Source of the DNA: Bacteroidia bacterium
Lineage (GTDB): Bacteria; Bacteroidota; Bacteroidia; CAILMK01; JBBDIG01
Length of the DNA: 47,392 nt
Direction of reading: 5' to 3'
NCBI GenBank assembly: GCA_040880525.1
Contig: JBBDIG010000009.1
Span: 1 to 47,392 of the forward strand
In this document: positions 22,033 through 30,927 of the stretch, piece by piece
How the letters are laid out: every line of letters begins with the position of its first letter
How positions within the stretch are numbered: position 1 is the first letter of the stretch
Made by a program: the position numbers and the translations under genes
Notes under the pieces: model-generated
Seen by the model: only the letters and a program-made list of their open reading frames with translations
The model's database searches: none
What the model was told of the DNA's origin: nothing

Positions 22033-23454
22033 CTAGTGGATCAAATTGAAGAGCCGGCCCCACCTGATCTTGCTAAGTCCTCCACCATCAGTATCCCAGG
22101 ACATCCATATAAAGAGAGGTTTGCCAACGATATGGTTCTCCGGCACAAAGCCCCACATGCGTGAATCCAGGGAGTTGTGACGGTTATCTCCCATCATCCA
22201 GTAATAGCCCATCTTAAACTCATACTCCTCAAGCGGCTGCCCATTGAGATAGACGATGCTGTCGCGCAGTTCCAGAGACGGATTGTCTTCGTACACTTTT
22301 ATCGGCCGCTCATAAACATGATAGTTGTGAACGGTCATTGCTATTCTATCTCCTTTCCGTGGAAGATATACCGGACCATAGTTGTCAATATTCCATTGCA
22401 GCTCCGGCTCAAAGGGATAAATCTCAGGCTGCTTGAATCCTTTAGGCAATACAATCTTCTTGACATCCTTGACCACCGGAATAGCTGCAATCTCTGCAGC
22501 CGCGACTTCTGTCATCTTAATTTGATAGTTGGTGCTGTTCAAAGCCTGATATTCTGTAATGTCATATTTGCGCAGCATCCTCTTATTGAAGATCGGCTGC
22601 TCCGTCACCACCTCAAAAGTAAACTGTGATTCTTCCGGCTGCGGCAACGCTACTCCGTCAATGTGTATCATCTGGTCCACAATACTCAGTGAATCGCCCG
22701 GAATGCCGACACATCGCTTGATGTAGTTGTCCTTTTTATCTACAGGCCGGCCATCTTCGCGTGGATAATTAAAGACCACGGCTTCCATCCGCTCCACATC
22801 GCGAAAGCCCGGCAAGCGGTTATAGGGAAGTTGCAGCAATTCAATATAGGATTTGGTCCCGAAAACCGGCAACGTATTATGCACCAGCGGAAAGGAAAGA
22901 GGCGTATTCGGGATGCGCGGCCCATAATGTACTTTGCTCACAAACAGAAAATCCCCGATCAACAGAGACTTTTCCATGGATGATGAAGGAATAGTAAATG
23001 CTTCTATCAGGAACCAACGGATCACGGTGGCAGCGATCAATGCAAAGATGATGGCATCAGCCCACTCCCTTGCTTCAGAGCGTTTGCCGCCCGGACGTTC
23101 CAGCTTGCTTCCCTTTCCGTAATATCGCGCATCAGAGAAGGCCAGGTAGGGCAGGTATATAAAGGGGAAGAATATGGCGGCCAATTGTGCTCCGAGCCCG
23201 AATTTTCCGAAAGATTTGATGAGGTCAATGATCATCACTGCCAGCACCAGCAGACCCACCACAGGAATAAATAGCATGATGATCCACCAAACCGGGCGGC
23301 CAATAAGTTGCAGCCAAATCACGGCATTATAGATGGGTACAATGGCTTTCCATCCCGCCTCTCCTGCCTTTTCAAAAAGCTTCCACAGCCCGATGGCAGA
23401 GGGAACGATCCATATTATCAATAAGATTATGTAAACAATAGTACCTGCTTCCAT
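22033..23454 (-). CDS. lepB: Signal peptidase I
   Basis: 473 residues. The N-terminal ~125 residues form three or four membrane helices resembling a DUF5684-like module (WIVPSAIGLWKLFEKAGEAG). A further membrane anchor precedes the peptidase S26 domain: the catalytic Ser is in PSSSMEKSLLIGDFLFVSK, the catalytic Lys in NYIKRCVGIPGDSL, and the final box is MGDNRHNSLDSRMWGFV. The long stretch between the Ser and Lys boxes and the membrane module are usual in Bacteroidota. It cuts Sec signal peptides on the outer face of the inner membrane. It is the last gene of the parA-parB-DUF5683-dapB-lepB cluster, 27 bases after dapB. Confidence 0.95.
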   Translation of the reverse strand: MEAGTIVYIILLIIWIVPSAIGLWKLFEKAGEAGWKAIVPIYNAVIWLQLIGRPVWWIIMLFIPVVGLLVLAVMIIDLIKSFGKFGLGAQLAAIFFPFIYLPYLAFSDARYYGKGSKLERPGGKRSEAREWADAIIFALIAATVIRWFLIEAFTIPSSSMEKSLLIGDFLFVSKVHYGPRIPNTPLSFPLVHNTLPVFGTKSYIELLQLPYNRLPGFRDVERMEAVVFNYPREDGRPVDKKDNYIKRCVGIPGDSLSIVDQMIHIDGVALPQPEESQFTFEVVTEQPIFNKRMLRKYDITEYQALNSTNYQIKMTEVAAAEIAAIPVVKDVKKIVLPKGFKQPEIYPFEPELQWNIDNYGPVYLPRKGDRIAMTVHNYHVYERPIKVYEDNPSLELRDSIVYLNGQPLEEYEFKMGYYWMMGDNRHNSLDSRMWGFVPENHIVGKPLFIWMSWDTDGGGLSKIRWGRLFNLIH

Positions 23455-23481
23455 TGCAGAAATTTATCTTTTAAACTGAAA

Positions 23482-24204
23482 TTAACTAATTACGTCTCTC
23501 ATTGTGAATACCCCGGTTTTGCCGATCAGCCACTCTGCAGCCAGCACCGCGCCCAGGGCAAATCCTTTCCGGCTGAAGGCTTCGTGCCTGATGACTAATT
23601 CATCAATGGCAGAGCGATAGCTCACCTCATGGATCCCTTTCACGTCTCCTTCCCGGATCGAGACCACCGGCAACACCGCACCTTCTGCTTGTGCTTTATC
23701 GCCTTGCATAAACCCTTTCCAGCGCTTTTTAGTATTTGAATTTTGAAGAATAGCATTGGCCAGTGTCACGGCAGTTCCACTTGGTGCATCCAGCTTCTGA
23801 GTATGATGGGTCTCCCTGATCCTGGCCTCGTAATTTGGATATCGATCCATGATTGCCGCCAACTCTTCATTAATACGAAAAAGAATATTTACGCCCAGGC
23901 TGAAATTCGTGGCGGTGAGCATGGCTGCGTTTTTCTTTTTGCACGCATTGCTTACCTCGTCAAAACGGTCGTACCAGCCGGTTGTCCCTGCCACCACGGG
24001 TATCCCGGCTTCGATGCATTTCAGGATATTGTCGGGGGCCGCATCTGGCGTAGTAAATTCAATGACCGCATCAGCTTCCGCGAGCTTTTCACTTGTTGTT
24101 TGCGCAGCGTTATCAATCCGGTGCAATATGGTATGGTTTCTTTCGAGGGCCACTTGTTCCACTTCTTTGCCCATTTTGCCATATCCGAGTAAGATGATCT
24201 TCAC
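23482..24204 (-). CDS. dapB: 4-hydroxy-tetrahydrodipicolinate reductase
   Basis: 240 residues. The N-terminal Rossmann fold reads GYGKMGKEVE, the loop VIEFTTPDA and GIPVVAGTTGWYDR follow, and the substrate/catalytic segment is ETHHTQKLDAPSGTAVTLA (catalytic HH..K). This is diagnostic of DapB, which reduces dihydrodipicolinate in the lysine and meso-diaminopimelate pathway in the cytoplasm. The length is normal. Its start overlaps the end of the DUF5683 gene by 4 bases (ATGA), indicating translational coupling. Products feed peptidoglycan and lysine synthesis. Confidence 0.96.
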   Translation of the reverse strand: MKIILLGYGKMGKEVEQVALERNHTILHRIDNAAQTTSEKLAEADAVIEFTTPDAAPDNILKCIEAGIPVVAGTTGWYDRFDEVSNACKKKNAAMLTATNFSLGVNILFRINEELAAIMDRYPNYEARIRETHHTQKLDAPSGTAVTLANAILQNSNTKKRWKGFMQGDKAQAEGAVLPVVSIREGDVKGIHEVSYRSAIDELVIRHEAFSRKGFALGAVLAAEWLIGKTGVFTMRDVIS

Positions 24205-24806
24205 TTTCCTAATTTGATTTTGAGGCTCACAGTTAACTGCGAAGGGGGTGCAATATTACCTAAATTCGGCTGAAGGGGCTGCCCCAGTCCAAGCGACAGA
24301 TCGTCCGAAACATCAAAGGTGCTCAGGTGCGCGTCCACATAGGCATCGGCAATATTGAGCAGGTAAACCACAGCCGAAATGATGATGGCGAAATCCCGGC
24401 CTCTGCGATATACATCCCGGCCAGCTATCACTGCATTATCAGAAAGATCCGGTCGCGGATCTATGCTTGTAGTATCGTTATTAAGCCTAATGAGAAGCGA
24501 CTTTTTATACTCCTTATAAAGTCCGTGGTTGTAGTCAATAACCAGCCCCAGACCTACGGCCCCGGCATAAATGATCGGGATCTTCCAGTACTTTTTATTG
24601 CTGAACTGACCCCATCCCGGAAGGACCGCACTTTGAATCGCGATCCGCTTCGCCCTTTTTTGGTCAGGCGTCAGCGAATCCTTTTTTGGCTTAGGATCTT
24701 CAGAAAGATAAGAGGGTTCCGGATCTGAAAGTGAACTGAAATGTTGCTGTGCTGAAGAGGCTACGGAAAAGCCCAGCAGAAGCAATAACAAAAGGCATTT
24801 TTTCAA
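24201..24806 (-). CDS. DUF5683 family protein, secreted or membrane-bound
   Basis: 201 residues with a signal peptide ending near ASSAQQ. The segment KRAKRIAIQSAVLPGWGQFSNKKYWKIPIIYAGAVGLG is characteristic of DUF5683, followed by one more hydrophobic helix (FAIIISAVVYLLNIADAYVDAHL) and a short tail. The function is unknown. The family is recurrently found between parB and dapB/lepB in Bacteroidota, as here. Confidence 0.82.
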   Translation of the reverse strand: MKKCLLLLLLLGFSVASSAQQHFSSLSDPEPSYLSEDPKPKKDSLTPDQKRAKRIAIQSAVLPGWGQFSNKKYWKIPIIYAGAVGLGLVIDYNHGLYKEYKKSLLIRLNNDTTSIDPRPDLSDNAVIAGRDVYRRGRDFAIIISAVVYLLNIADAYVDAHLSTFDVSDDLSLGLGQPLQPNLGNIAPPSQLTVSLKIKLGK

Positions 24807-24848
24807 GCCAGATGGAGTTTTGCTACAGCGATTGCAATATTCGTTCTC

Positions 24849-25760
24849 TTAGTTTCCAAGCATATCAGTAATCTTCTGCAAATCCTCTTCAGAAGTAAAA
24901 GGAATCAGAATTTCTCCCTTCTCACCTTTCTGTGCCTTGATCTTCACTTTGCGGTCCAGGCCTTTGCCGAGACGCCTTTCCCAGATTTCATATCGCCACA
25001 GTTGGAAGTCATCCTTATCCTGTAGCTTTCGCTGTGTGGCCGGTTGTGAGGCGGCAGCCGGAGCGGCTTCCCGGCTTTTTTGCACAAGCTGCTCAGCCGC
25101 ACGTACTGACAATCCTTTGTCAACGATCTCATTCAGGAATTCCAACTGCAACGCAGGATCATCCACGTTAATAAGTGCGCGTGCATGTCCCATCGAAATT
25201 TTGTCATCGCGCAGGGCCGCCTGTAATTCGTGCGGCAGTTTCAGCAGGCGCATGTAGTTGGCTACGGTACTCCGCTTTTTACCCACGCGTTCGGCAAGTT
25301 CATCCTGCTTCAGACTGCACTCTTCCAGCAGCCGCTGAAAACTCATGGCTACCTCCAGCGCATTCAGTTCCTGCCGCTGAATATTTTCGATGAGCGCCAT
25401 TTCCAGCATCTCCTGATCGTTCGCTATGCGCATGTATGCCGGAAGCTTCTTCAACCCGGCTCTGATGCTTGCCCGTAATCTTCGCTCTCCGGAAATGAGC
25501 TGGTATTTTCCATACCCCACCTTTCTTACGGTAATCGGCTGTATGAGGCCATGTACTTTAATTGAATCCGTAAGCTCCTGAAGCGCTTCCTCGTCAAAAG
25601 CTCCACGAGGCTGAAAAGGATTTGCCTCAATTTCATTTACAGGAATTTCAGAAATAGAATTCACCGGCATCGGATTGCGTCCGGTGGGATCAGTGTTGCT
25701 GTTTTCTAATAAAGCTGTCAGTCCTTTTCCCAAAGCTGTTCTTTTCCCTATTGTGGTCAT
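24849..25760 (-). CDS. parB: Chromosome-partitioning protein ParB
   Basis: 303 residues. ParB N-terminal CTPase domain with the conserved GERRLRASIRAGL box, a preceding NPFQPRGAFDEEALQELTDSI, then the helix-turn-helix KQDELAERVGKKRSTVANYMRLLKLP (about 140-165) for parS binding, and a C-terminal dimerisation domain (LEEDLQKITDML-like end). It loads on parS as a clamp and works with ParA in origin segregation. It starts 2 bases after the parA stop, so the two are co-transcribed. No parS-like TGTTTCACGTGAAACA was noticed in the window. Confidence 0.94.
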   Translation of the reverse strand: MTTIGKRTALGKGLTALLENSNTDPTGRNPMPVNSISEIPVNEIEANPFQPRGAFDEEALQELTDSIKVHGLIQPITVRKVGYGKYQLISGERRLRASIRAGLKKLPAYMRIANDQEMLEMALIENIQRQELNALEVAMSFQRLLEECSLKQDELAERVGKKRSTVANYMRLLKLPHELQAALRDDKISMGHARALINVDDPALQLEFLNEIVDKGLSVRAAEQLVQKSREAAPAAASQPATQRKLQDKDDFQLWRYEIWERRLGKGLDRKVKIKAQKGEKGEILIPFTSEEDLQKITDMLGN

Positions 25761-25762
25761 AT

Positions 25763-26566
25763 TTAATTTGCGTTTACTTGGTGTACCTGAGCACTGGAAC
25801 TCAGGCCGTTTTTTATCATGATCTCCTTGGCCAGATGGAGATAATTCACGGCTCCTTTTGAACTCACATCATGCAGGATCACCGGCAGGCCAAAGCTTGG
25901 CGCCTCGCTCAGCCGCACGTTTCTTTGAATGATGGTATTAAATACGAGTTGCTGAAAATGGGTCTTTACTTCGTTCACCACCTGGTTGCTCAAATTAAGG
26001 CGCGCATCATACATAGTAAGCAGAATGCCTTCAATTTCGAGGTCGGGATTCAGGTTGCTCTGTACGATCTTGATCGTGTTGAGGAGTTTGCCCAAACCTT
26101 CCAAAGCAAAATATTCGCACTGTACGGGGACGAGCACCGAATCGGCCGCAGTGAGTGCATTTACCGTAATAATGCCGAGTGACGGAGAACAATCTATCAG
26201 GATGAAATCGTAATCATCTTTCACCTGTGCAATGCTCTTTTTCATCATTCGCTCCCGTTCCGGCATATTGATGAGTTCTATCTCAGCGCCCACCAGATCT
26301 ATGTGAGAAGGGATGAGGTGCAGATATTCAATCTCTGTATTGATAATGGCCTCACGGGGATGCAGGTTGTTGATGATGCACTCATAAATGCTCGTCTGAA
26401 CGGTGCGGGGATCGTAACCTACGCCTGAGGTGGCATTGGCCTGGGGATCAGCATCTATAAGTAATGTTTTAAATTCCAGGGCAGCAAAACTGGCTGCAAG
26501 GTTCACAGCCGTGGTGGTTTTACCTACTCCACCTTTTTGATTTGCCAGCGCGATTATCTTACCCAT
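25763..26566 (-). CDS. parA: Chromosome-partitioning ATPase ParA (Soj)
   Basis: 267 residues from ATG 26566 ([19 protein letters not shown]); two codons earlier another ATG exists. The deviant Walker A KGGVGKTT, the [12 protein letters not shown] switch and the [15 protein letters not shown] Walker B region identify a chromosomal ParA. It is a nucleoid-bound ATPase that moves ParB-parS complexes. It is first in the parA-parB-DUF5683-dapB-lepB cluster. The upstream 120 bases are AT-rich and should contain the promoter, but no clean consensus was seen. Confidence 0.94.
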   Translation of the reverse strand: MGKIIALANQKGGVGKTTTAVNLAASFAALEFKTLLIDADPQANATSGVGYDPRTVQTSIYECIINNLHPREAIINTEIEYLHLIPSHIDLVGAEIELINMPERERMMKKSIAQVKDDYDFILIDCSPSLGIITVNALTAADSVLVPVQCEYFALEGLGKLLNTIKIVQSNLNPDLEIEGILLTMYDARLNLSNQVVNEVKTHFQQLVFNTIIQRNVRLSEAPSFGLPVILHDVSSKGAVNYLHLAKEIMIKNGLSSSAQVHQVNAN

Positions 26567-26689
26567 TTTCAATTTTTTTCATTCAATATTTAATAATGTA
26601 CTCCCATCAATTTCGCAAAGAAAAGAAAATTATCTCCCTGAACAGGGTCGGGAAATGAAGCAGTTCGCGATAAACTCTTCATCCTGTTT

Positions 26690-27370
26690 TCAAAAGTCCC
26701 TGCTCTCTCCTATCCTCATCAGCACCAGCTCTTTCCCCTTATGCCTGAAGTTATCCACAGCTTCCTGATGATCAATTTCAATTTGTTCAAAAGTATCGTA
26801 ATGCATTCCAATAATCCGGTTGCAATTGATGAAATCGCTGCACCGGATGGCATCCTTCACGCCCATCGTATAGCTATCTCCCAGCGGCAGGAAGGCAAAA
26901 TTAAGATCAAACTCCTCTGCAATCAGCTTCATGTCGTAAGTAAGCCCCGTATCTCCGGCAAAGTAAAAACTGCCTTCAGCCGCTTCCACCACAAATCCAC
27001 CGGGGTTGCCCGCATACGTTCCGTCAGGAAGAACGCTGGAGTGCATGGCCACAACATACTTTACCCTGCCGAAATCAAAATTTACAGATCCGCCAATATT
27101 CAATCCCTTCACCTTTTTAATGGTCTTTTCAGAATAATAGCGGACGATCTCAAAAGCTGATATTACCGTAGGCTCACTGTTTTTGTACACTTCCAGCACA
27201 TCTGCCACATGATCTTCATGGCCGTGAGAAATCAGCAGGTAATCAGGCCTTACGGTTTTAATATCTATTTCCTTTGCCAGCTCATTGGGCGAAATAAAAG
27301 GATCGAAGAGCAACTTCTTTCCGCTCACTTCCACCATAAAGCAGGAATGTCCATAGTATGTAACCTTCAT
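26690..27370 (-). CDS. Metal-dependent hydrolase, UPF0173 (metallo-beta-lactamase fold)
   Basis: 226 residues. MKVTYYGHSCFMVEV start with the family His, the metal-binding motif HGHEDH (LLISHGHEDHVAD), then MHSSV, FAGDTGLT (Asp ligand) and the late GMHYDTF with a His. This is the UPF0173/YtkL type, which binds two metal ions; the substrate is unknown. Cytoplasmic. The start codon is 25 bases from the divergent peptide-binding lipoprotein gene, so the promoters overlap. Confidence 0.9.
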   Translation of the reverse strand: MKVTYYGHSCFMVEVSGKKLLFDPFISPNELAKEIDIKTVRPDYLLISHGHEDHVADVLEVYKNSEPTVISAFEIVRYYSEKTIKKVKGLNIGGSVNFDFGRVKYVVAMHSSVLPDGTYAGNPGGFVVEAAEGSFYFAGDTGLTYDMKLIAEEFDLNFAFLPLGDSYTMGVKDAIRCSDFINCNRIIGMHYDTFEQIEIDHQEAVDNFRHKGKELVLMRIGESRDF

Positions 27371-27395
27371 AGGTTTCGTTTATTTGCAGGCTGAT

Positions 27396-29084
27396 ATGCG
27401 GGATTATAAACCGGGGCTAAATTACTGTTTATGGAAAGGGACGACCGGGATGGTTATCCTCTTGCTGTGGATAACTATATTCTCCGGATGTGGACAAAAT
27501 TCCACAGAAAACCACAAGAAAACTTTTTACTGGAATATGCACAGCGGCATCCGCTCGCTGGATCCCGCTTTTGCCCGTGCCCAATTCGACATTTGGGGAT
27601 GCAATCAACTTTATAACGGCCTTTTGCAACTTGATGACAGTTTGCAGGTGGTTCCGGCCATTGCACGTGGATATCAGGTAGAAGACGGTGGAAAACTTTA
27701 CCGCTTTCACCTGCGGCAGGATGTCCGTTTTCATGACAGCCCCGTGTTCCCAAATGGAAAAGGCAGGCGCGTAGTGGCAGCCGATTTCGTATTCAGCTTC
27801 AACCGGCTCATTGATCCTGCGCTGGCTTCGCCCGGTGCCTGGATATTCAATGACAAGATCATCTTCGATTCCACTGCAACTCCGCCCACCGGGAGCTTTA
27901 CGGCCATTAACGATTCCACGCTGGAAATACGACTGCGCGAACCGTTCCCGCCTTTTGCCGGATTGCTGTCAATGCAGTACTGCTCTGTAATTCCGCATGA
28001 AGCCGCCAGTTTTTTCGGAAAGGATTTCAGACGGAATCCTGTGGGAACTGGGCCGTTCAGGTTTGGCAACTGGGACGAAGAAAATATGCTGGTGCTGAAA
28101 CGAAACGACCACTATTTTGAAACGGAAAACGGGCAGCCACTCCCCTACCTCGATGCTGTGTGCATCAGCTTTATGGCCAACCGGCAGAACGAGTTCTTCG
28201 CTTTCCTGCAACACAATCTCGACCTGCTCTCCGGCATTGATCCTTCTTTTAAAGACAACCTGCTGACGCCACAGGGAAAGCTGCGCCCGCAGTTCGAGGG
28301 TGAATTTGTGATGGAGAAAATCCCCTTCCTGAACACCGAATATTTTGGCATCCTCCGCGACACCAATAGCCCCGTATTGCGCAACAACCCGCTAAGGATG
28401 CGGCAGGTGCGCCAGGCCATCAATTATGGCTTCGACCGGGAAAAGATGATGCGCTACCTGCGCAACAATATTGGCCGTCCAGCTACGGCAGGCATGGTAC
28501 CGCCCGGCCTGCCCTCCTTCAGCGCCAAAGCGGTGGAAGGATATTCATACAACCCGCAGAAAGCACTACGACTGCTTGAAGAAGCCGGATTCCCGAACGG
28601 GCAGGGGCTGCCGGAAATCGCCTGCTTTACCAATCCTACTTATATGGACATAGCCGTTTTCATCCAGCGCCAGTTGCAGGACATTGGCATACGCCTGAAG
28701 ATAGAGACCACGCCTCCGTCCGAGCACCGGCAATACATGGCCGAAAAGAAAATGCCCTTTTTCCGTGCAAGCTGGATAGCCGACTACCCCGATGCCGAAA
28801 ACTACCTGGCCCTTTTCTACAGCCCCTTCAAAGCCCCGGCAGGCCCCAACTACACCCACTTCGGCAACCCCACCTTCGACAGCCTATACGAAGCCTCCCG
28901 CCTCATCACCAACGACTCCGCCCGCTACCCCCTCTACCACCGCATGGAGCGCCTCGTAATGGAAGACGCCCCGGTAGTGGTACTATTCTATGATGAGGTA
29001 ATCAGGCTCATTGGAAATGATGTGCGCGGTTTGAACCGGAATGCTTTAAATTTGGTGAGTTTAAAGCGGGTGAGGAAGGAGTGA
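27396..29084 (+). CDS. Peptide/oligopeptide-binding lipoprotein (SBP_bac_5 family)
   Basis: 562 residues from ATG 27396. After a short cytoplasmic lead and a lipoprotein signal (MVILLLWITIFSGC) comes an extracellular solute-binding family 5 protein: ARGYQVEDGGKLYRFHLRQDVRFHD, the VGTGPFRFG segment, VRQAINYGFDREKMMRYL and RASWIADYPDAENYLALFY near the end. It would bind peptides (or nickel-like ligands) in the periplasm for an ABC importer, but no importer genes are adjacent. The last 600 bases are strikingly C-rich, unlike the AT-rich gene that follows 20 bases later. TTG 27384 is rejected as a start. Confidence 0.88.
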   Translation: MRDYKPGLNYCLWKGTTGMVILLLWITIFSGCGQNSTENHKKTFYWNMHSGIRSLDPAFARAQFDIWGCNQLYNGLLQLDDSLQVVPAIARGYQVEDGGKLYRFHLRQDVRFHDSPVFPNGKGRRVVAADFVFSFNRLIDPALASPGAWIFNDKIIFDSTATPPTGSFTAINDSTLEIRLREPFPPFAGLLSMQYCSVIPHEAASFFGKDFRRNPVGTGPFRFGNWDEENMLVLKRNDHYFETENGQPLPYLDAVCISFMANRQNEFFAFLQHNLDLLSGIDPSFKDNLLTPQGKLRPQFEGEFVMEKIPFLNTEYFGILRDTNSPVLRNNPLRMRQVRQAINYGFDREKMMRYLRNNIGRPATAGMVPPGLPSFSAKAVEGYSYNPQKALRLLEEAGFPNGQGLPEIACFTNPTYMDIAVFIQRQLQDIGIRLKIETTPPSEHRQYMAEKKMPFFRASWIADYPDAENYLALFYSPFKAPAGPNYTHFGNPTFDSLYEASRLITNDSARYPLYHRMERLVMEDAPVVVLFYDEVIRLIGNDVRGLNRNALNLVSLKRVRKE

Positions 29085-29104
29085 AAAACTAACCATTGAA
29101 GAAT

Positions 29105-30313
29105 ATGCAGATGATTAAAAAAATAACTCCATACTTTCAAGTTGAAGATAATTATGTAAAACAATTTGTGATCGATATTATTCCAGTAGATGTCAACTCG
29201 GGAGTTTACATCCTAACCGAAGAAGAACAAAAGGTTATGTACTTCCAAGAATACCACTTAATTGCTAATTGTAACTTTCTTACATTCTGCCAGCACCACA
29301 GTATCGAAACCGAGAATCATTTAACATCATATTTTACCAAAAAGGGCACTGCTAAATTTTTAGTTGAAAATGATCTAAATATTTTCTATGGGGGAATCAT
29401 TTTAGATTACCTTGAGTATTATCCAGAATACCAGAAAACTTTAATGCTAAAATACGATAAGGAAATAAAGATTAGGAAAATCGCCTATGAGAAAGTTTAT
29501 TCAATTGTCGGAAGAGGTGCACACAGATGGTACATAAATCTGTTTGAAGAATGTTTCCTCAGTAACCAAAACACCTATTTAACAGCAGCTGGCTTTGAAA
29601 TAAATAATATTGAGAAAATTCTCTTGGCATCAAGGACAACGATAGTGCGCAATATTGAAAAATTAAAAATCCACAATATTATTTCCTGCGAAATTGATGG
29701 CAGGAATATTCACTACTTAAAGTTCAACTTAGAATTTATCCCAGCCAATTGGCAATCGGCTCCTTCTCTTTTCTCATCAGCTTTTTATCAAGATAAATCA
29801 TCAACCTTGCATAGTTTCACTTGCATTAACAGTCTATTAAAACCTGTAAAAGAAAATAAGAAACGAGAAGGAAATAATTCAAGTAAAGTAAATGTATCAC
29901 AAGACTATATAAAAATCACTGAGAATAATATTAAAATAGGAGACAAATCAGAAGCAGCGGCTTATCAATACGAATTAGATAGATTAAAAGATTTAGGGGT
30001 CGAAAATGCTAATGACTTGGTTGTCTTAGTATCTGAAAACTCAACTTTGGGATATGATATACTCTCTTGTGATTTAAATGGCAAAAAAAGATTTATAGAA
30101 GTAAAGACAGTGAAGCAAACCGGACAGTACAAACGCTTTTACCTCACAAAAAATGAATTAGAAAAAAGTCAAACATTAGATAATTACTACATATATATAG
30201 TAATCTATAGCAATGACAAACCAGAAGTCGCAATGATTCATTGCAAGAATATTGCTGACTCGGAGTACTTCTTGATCAGGCCGACAGAATATGAAGTACT
30301 AATAAACTATTAA
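29105..30313 (+). CDS. Winged-helix plus DUF3883 (PD-(D/E)XK nuclease-like) protein
   Basis: 402 residues. The first ~150 match nothing I recognise. A winged-helix-like segment follows (LLASRTTIVRNIEKLKIHNI ... GRNIHYLKF, about 165-205). The C-terminal ~115 residues fit DUF3883: GDKSEAAAYQYELDRLKDLG, then GYDILSCDLNGKKRFIEVK and RFYLTKNELE. GYD plus IEVK are the expected PD-(D/E)XK nuclease residues, so a DNase or restriction-like role is plausible (inference). DUF3883 is often found in restriction and phage-defence loci. The gene is much more AT-rich than the upstream gene, which suggests transfer. No partner helicase or methylase is adjacent. ATG 29111 is a possible later start. Confidence 0.7.
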   Translation: MQMIKKITPYFQVEDNYVKQFVIDIIPVDVNSGVYILTEEEQKVMYFQEYHLIANCNFLTFCQHHSIETENHLTSYFTKKGTAKFLVENDLNIFYGGIILDYLEYYPEYQKTLMLKYDKEIKIRKIAYEKVYSIVGRGAHRWYINLFEECFLSNQNTYLTAAGFEINNIEKILLASRTTIVRNIEKLKIHNIISCEIDGRNIHYLKFNLEFIPANWQSAPSLFSSAFYQDKSSTLHSFTCINSLLKPVKENKKREGNNSSKVNVSQDYIKITENNIKIGDKSEAAAYQYELDRLKDLGVENANDLVVLVSENSTLGYDILSCDLNGKKRFIEVKTVKQTGQYKRFYLTKNELEKSQTLDNYYIYIVIYSNDKPEVAMIHCKNIADSEYFLIRPTEYEVLINY

Positions 30314-30900
30314 ATATTTATTCGCTTTAGGCTGGCACCTGCCTGTGGCGCATGTCCTATGCAGCTACCCGCTCGCATTATATCACACCACCAGATTTTT
30401 CCCTCCGCTATCGCTGCGGTACCCATGACACATTTTATTATATATCTAAAAAAGAGACATATATTTCAATTGCCAGTTTGTTGAGCCCACTCCCACTTCT
30501 TGTCATTTCGAGTATTTATTTTAAGGCATTAAAAATGAAAGATTTAATGACAGGTCTGGCAGGATGCATGTGCCTACACGCTCAGTAGCGTAGGGTTTAA
30601 ACCCTACGCTACTGAGCCAAGAAAGAGCCTGATCATGAGTGCCCTTACAACATCTGTCATGGGTGCCAGCGGGAGAAATCCTAGCTCGCAGAAAGAACGG
30701 TCAGTGATATTCCAACCTATCCAGGTTTTCTCGCATTCGCGAGAAATGCCAAAGGGGGTGCTTGCGTGTATCTTTTTGATCTTTCCGGAATTCGCGTTAT
30801 TTACTTGTCGGCATTAACGATTGCTGTACAATTCAGTACAACTCTCCAGGGAACACTTCCGGAATTATCGGAGCGTGTAAATCGGAGTCGCCATCCAGCA
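30314..30900. other. Intergenic, palindrome-rich
   Basis: No credible gene. Besides the 36-base palindrome (30581-30616) there is a hairpin TTTCTCGC-ATTC-GCGAGAAA at 30727-30746. The short open frames here lack start signals and any protein-like pattern. Confidence 0.5.
30581..30616. repeat. Perfect 36-base palindrome
   Basis: Two 18-base arms, CTCAGTAGCGTAGGGTTT and its exact complement, meet with no loop. GTAG occurs in both arms, recalling REP feet. It lies about 270 bases downstream of the DUF3883 gene. As RNA it would form a very stable hairpin. Confidence 0.9.
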
Positions 30901-30923
30901 TAGTATTGGAAATACTATATTTG
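30901..30923 (+). promoter_or_regulatory. Promoter and operator-like palindrome of the zeta-toxin gene
   Basis: TAGTATT-GGA-AATACTA (30901-30917) is a perfect 7-base inverted repeat. It overlaps TATATTTG (30916-30923), an exact match to TAnnTTTG. The start codon GTG 30928 (or ATG 30937) follows at once, so the message is nearly leaderless. A palindrome on the promoter is what an autoregulated toxin locus would have. Confidence 0.55.
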
Positions 30924-30927
30924 TAGT

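Noticed and set aside
22177-22629. 150-codon plus-strand frame
   Set aside because: Antisense shadow of lepB.
24849-26566. parS site or replication origin near parAB
   Set aside because: No TGTTTCACGTGAAACA-like sequence and no dnaA or DnaA-box cluster noticed.
30352-30817. Two short plus-strand frames
   Set aside because: They cross palindromes and show no protein-like composition or ribosome site.
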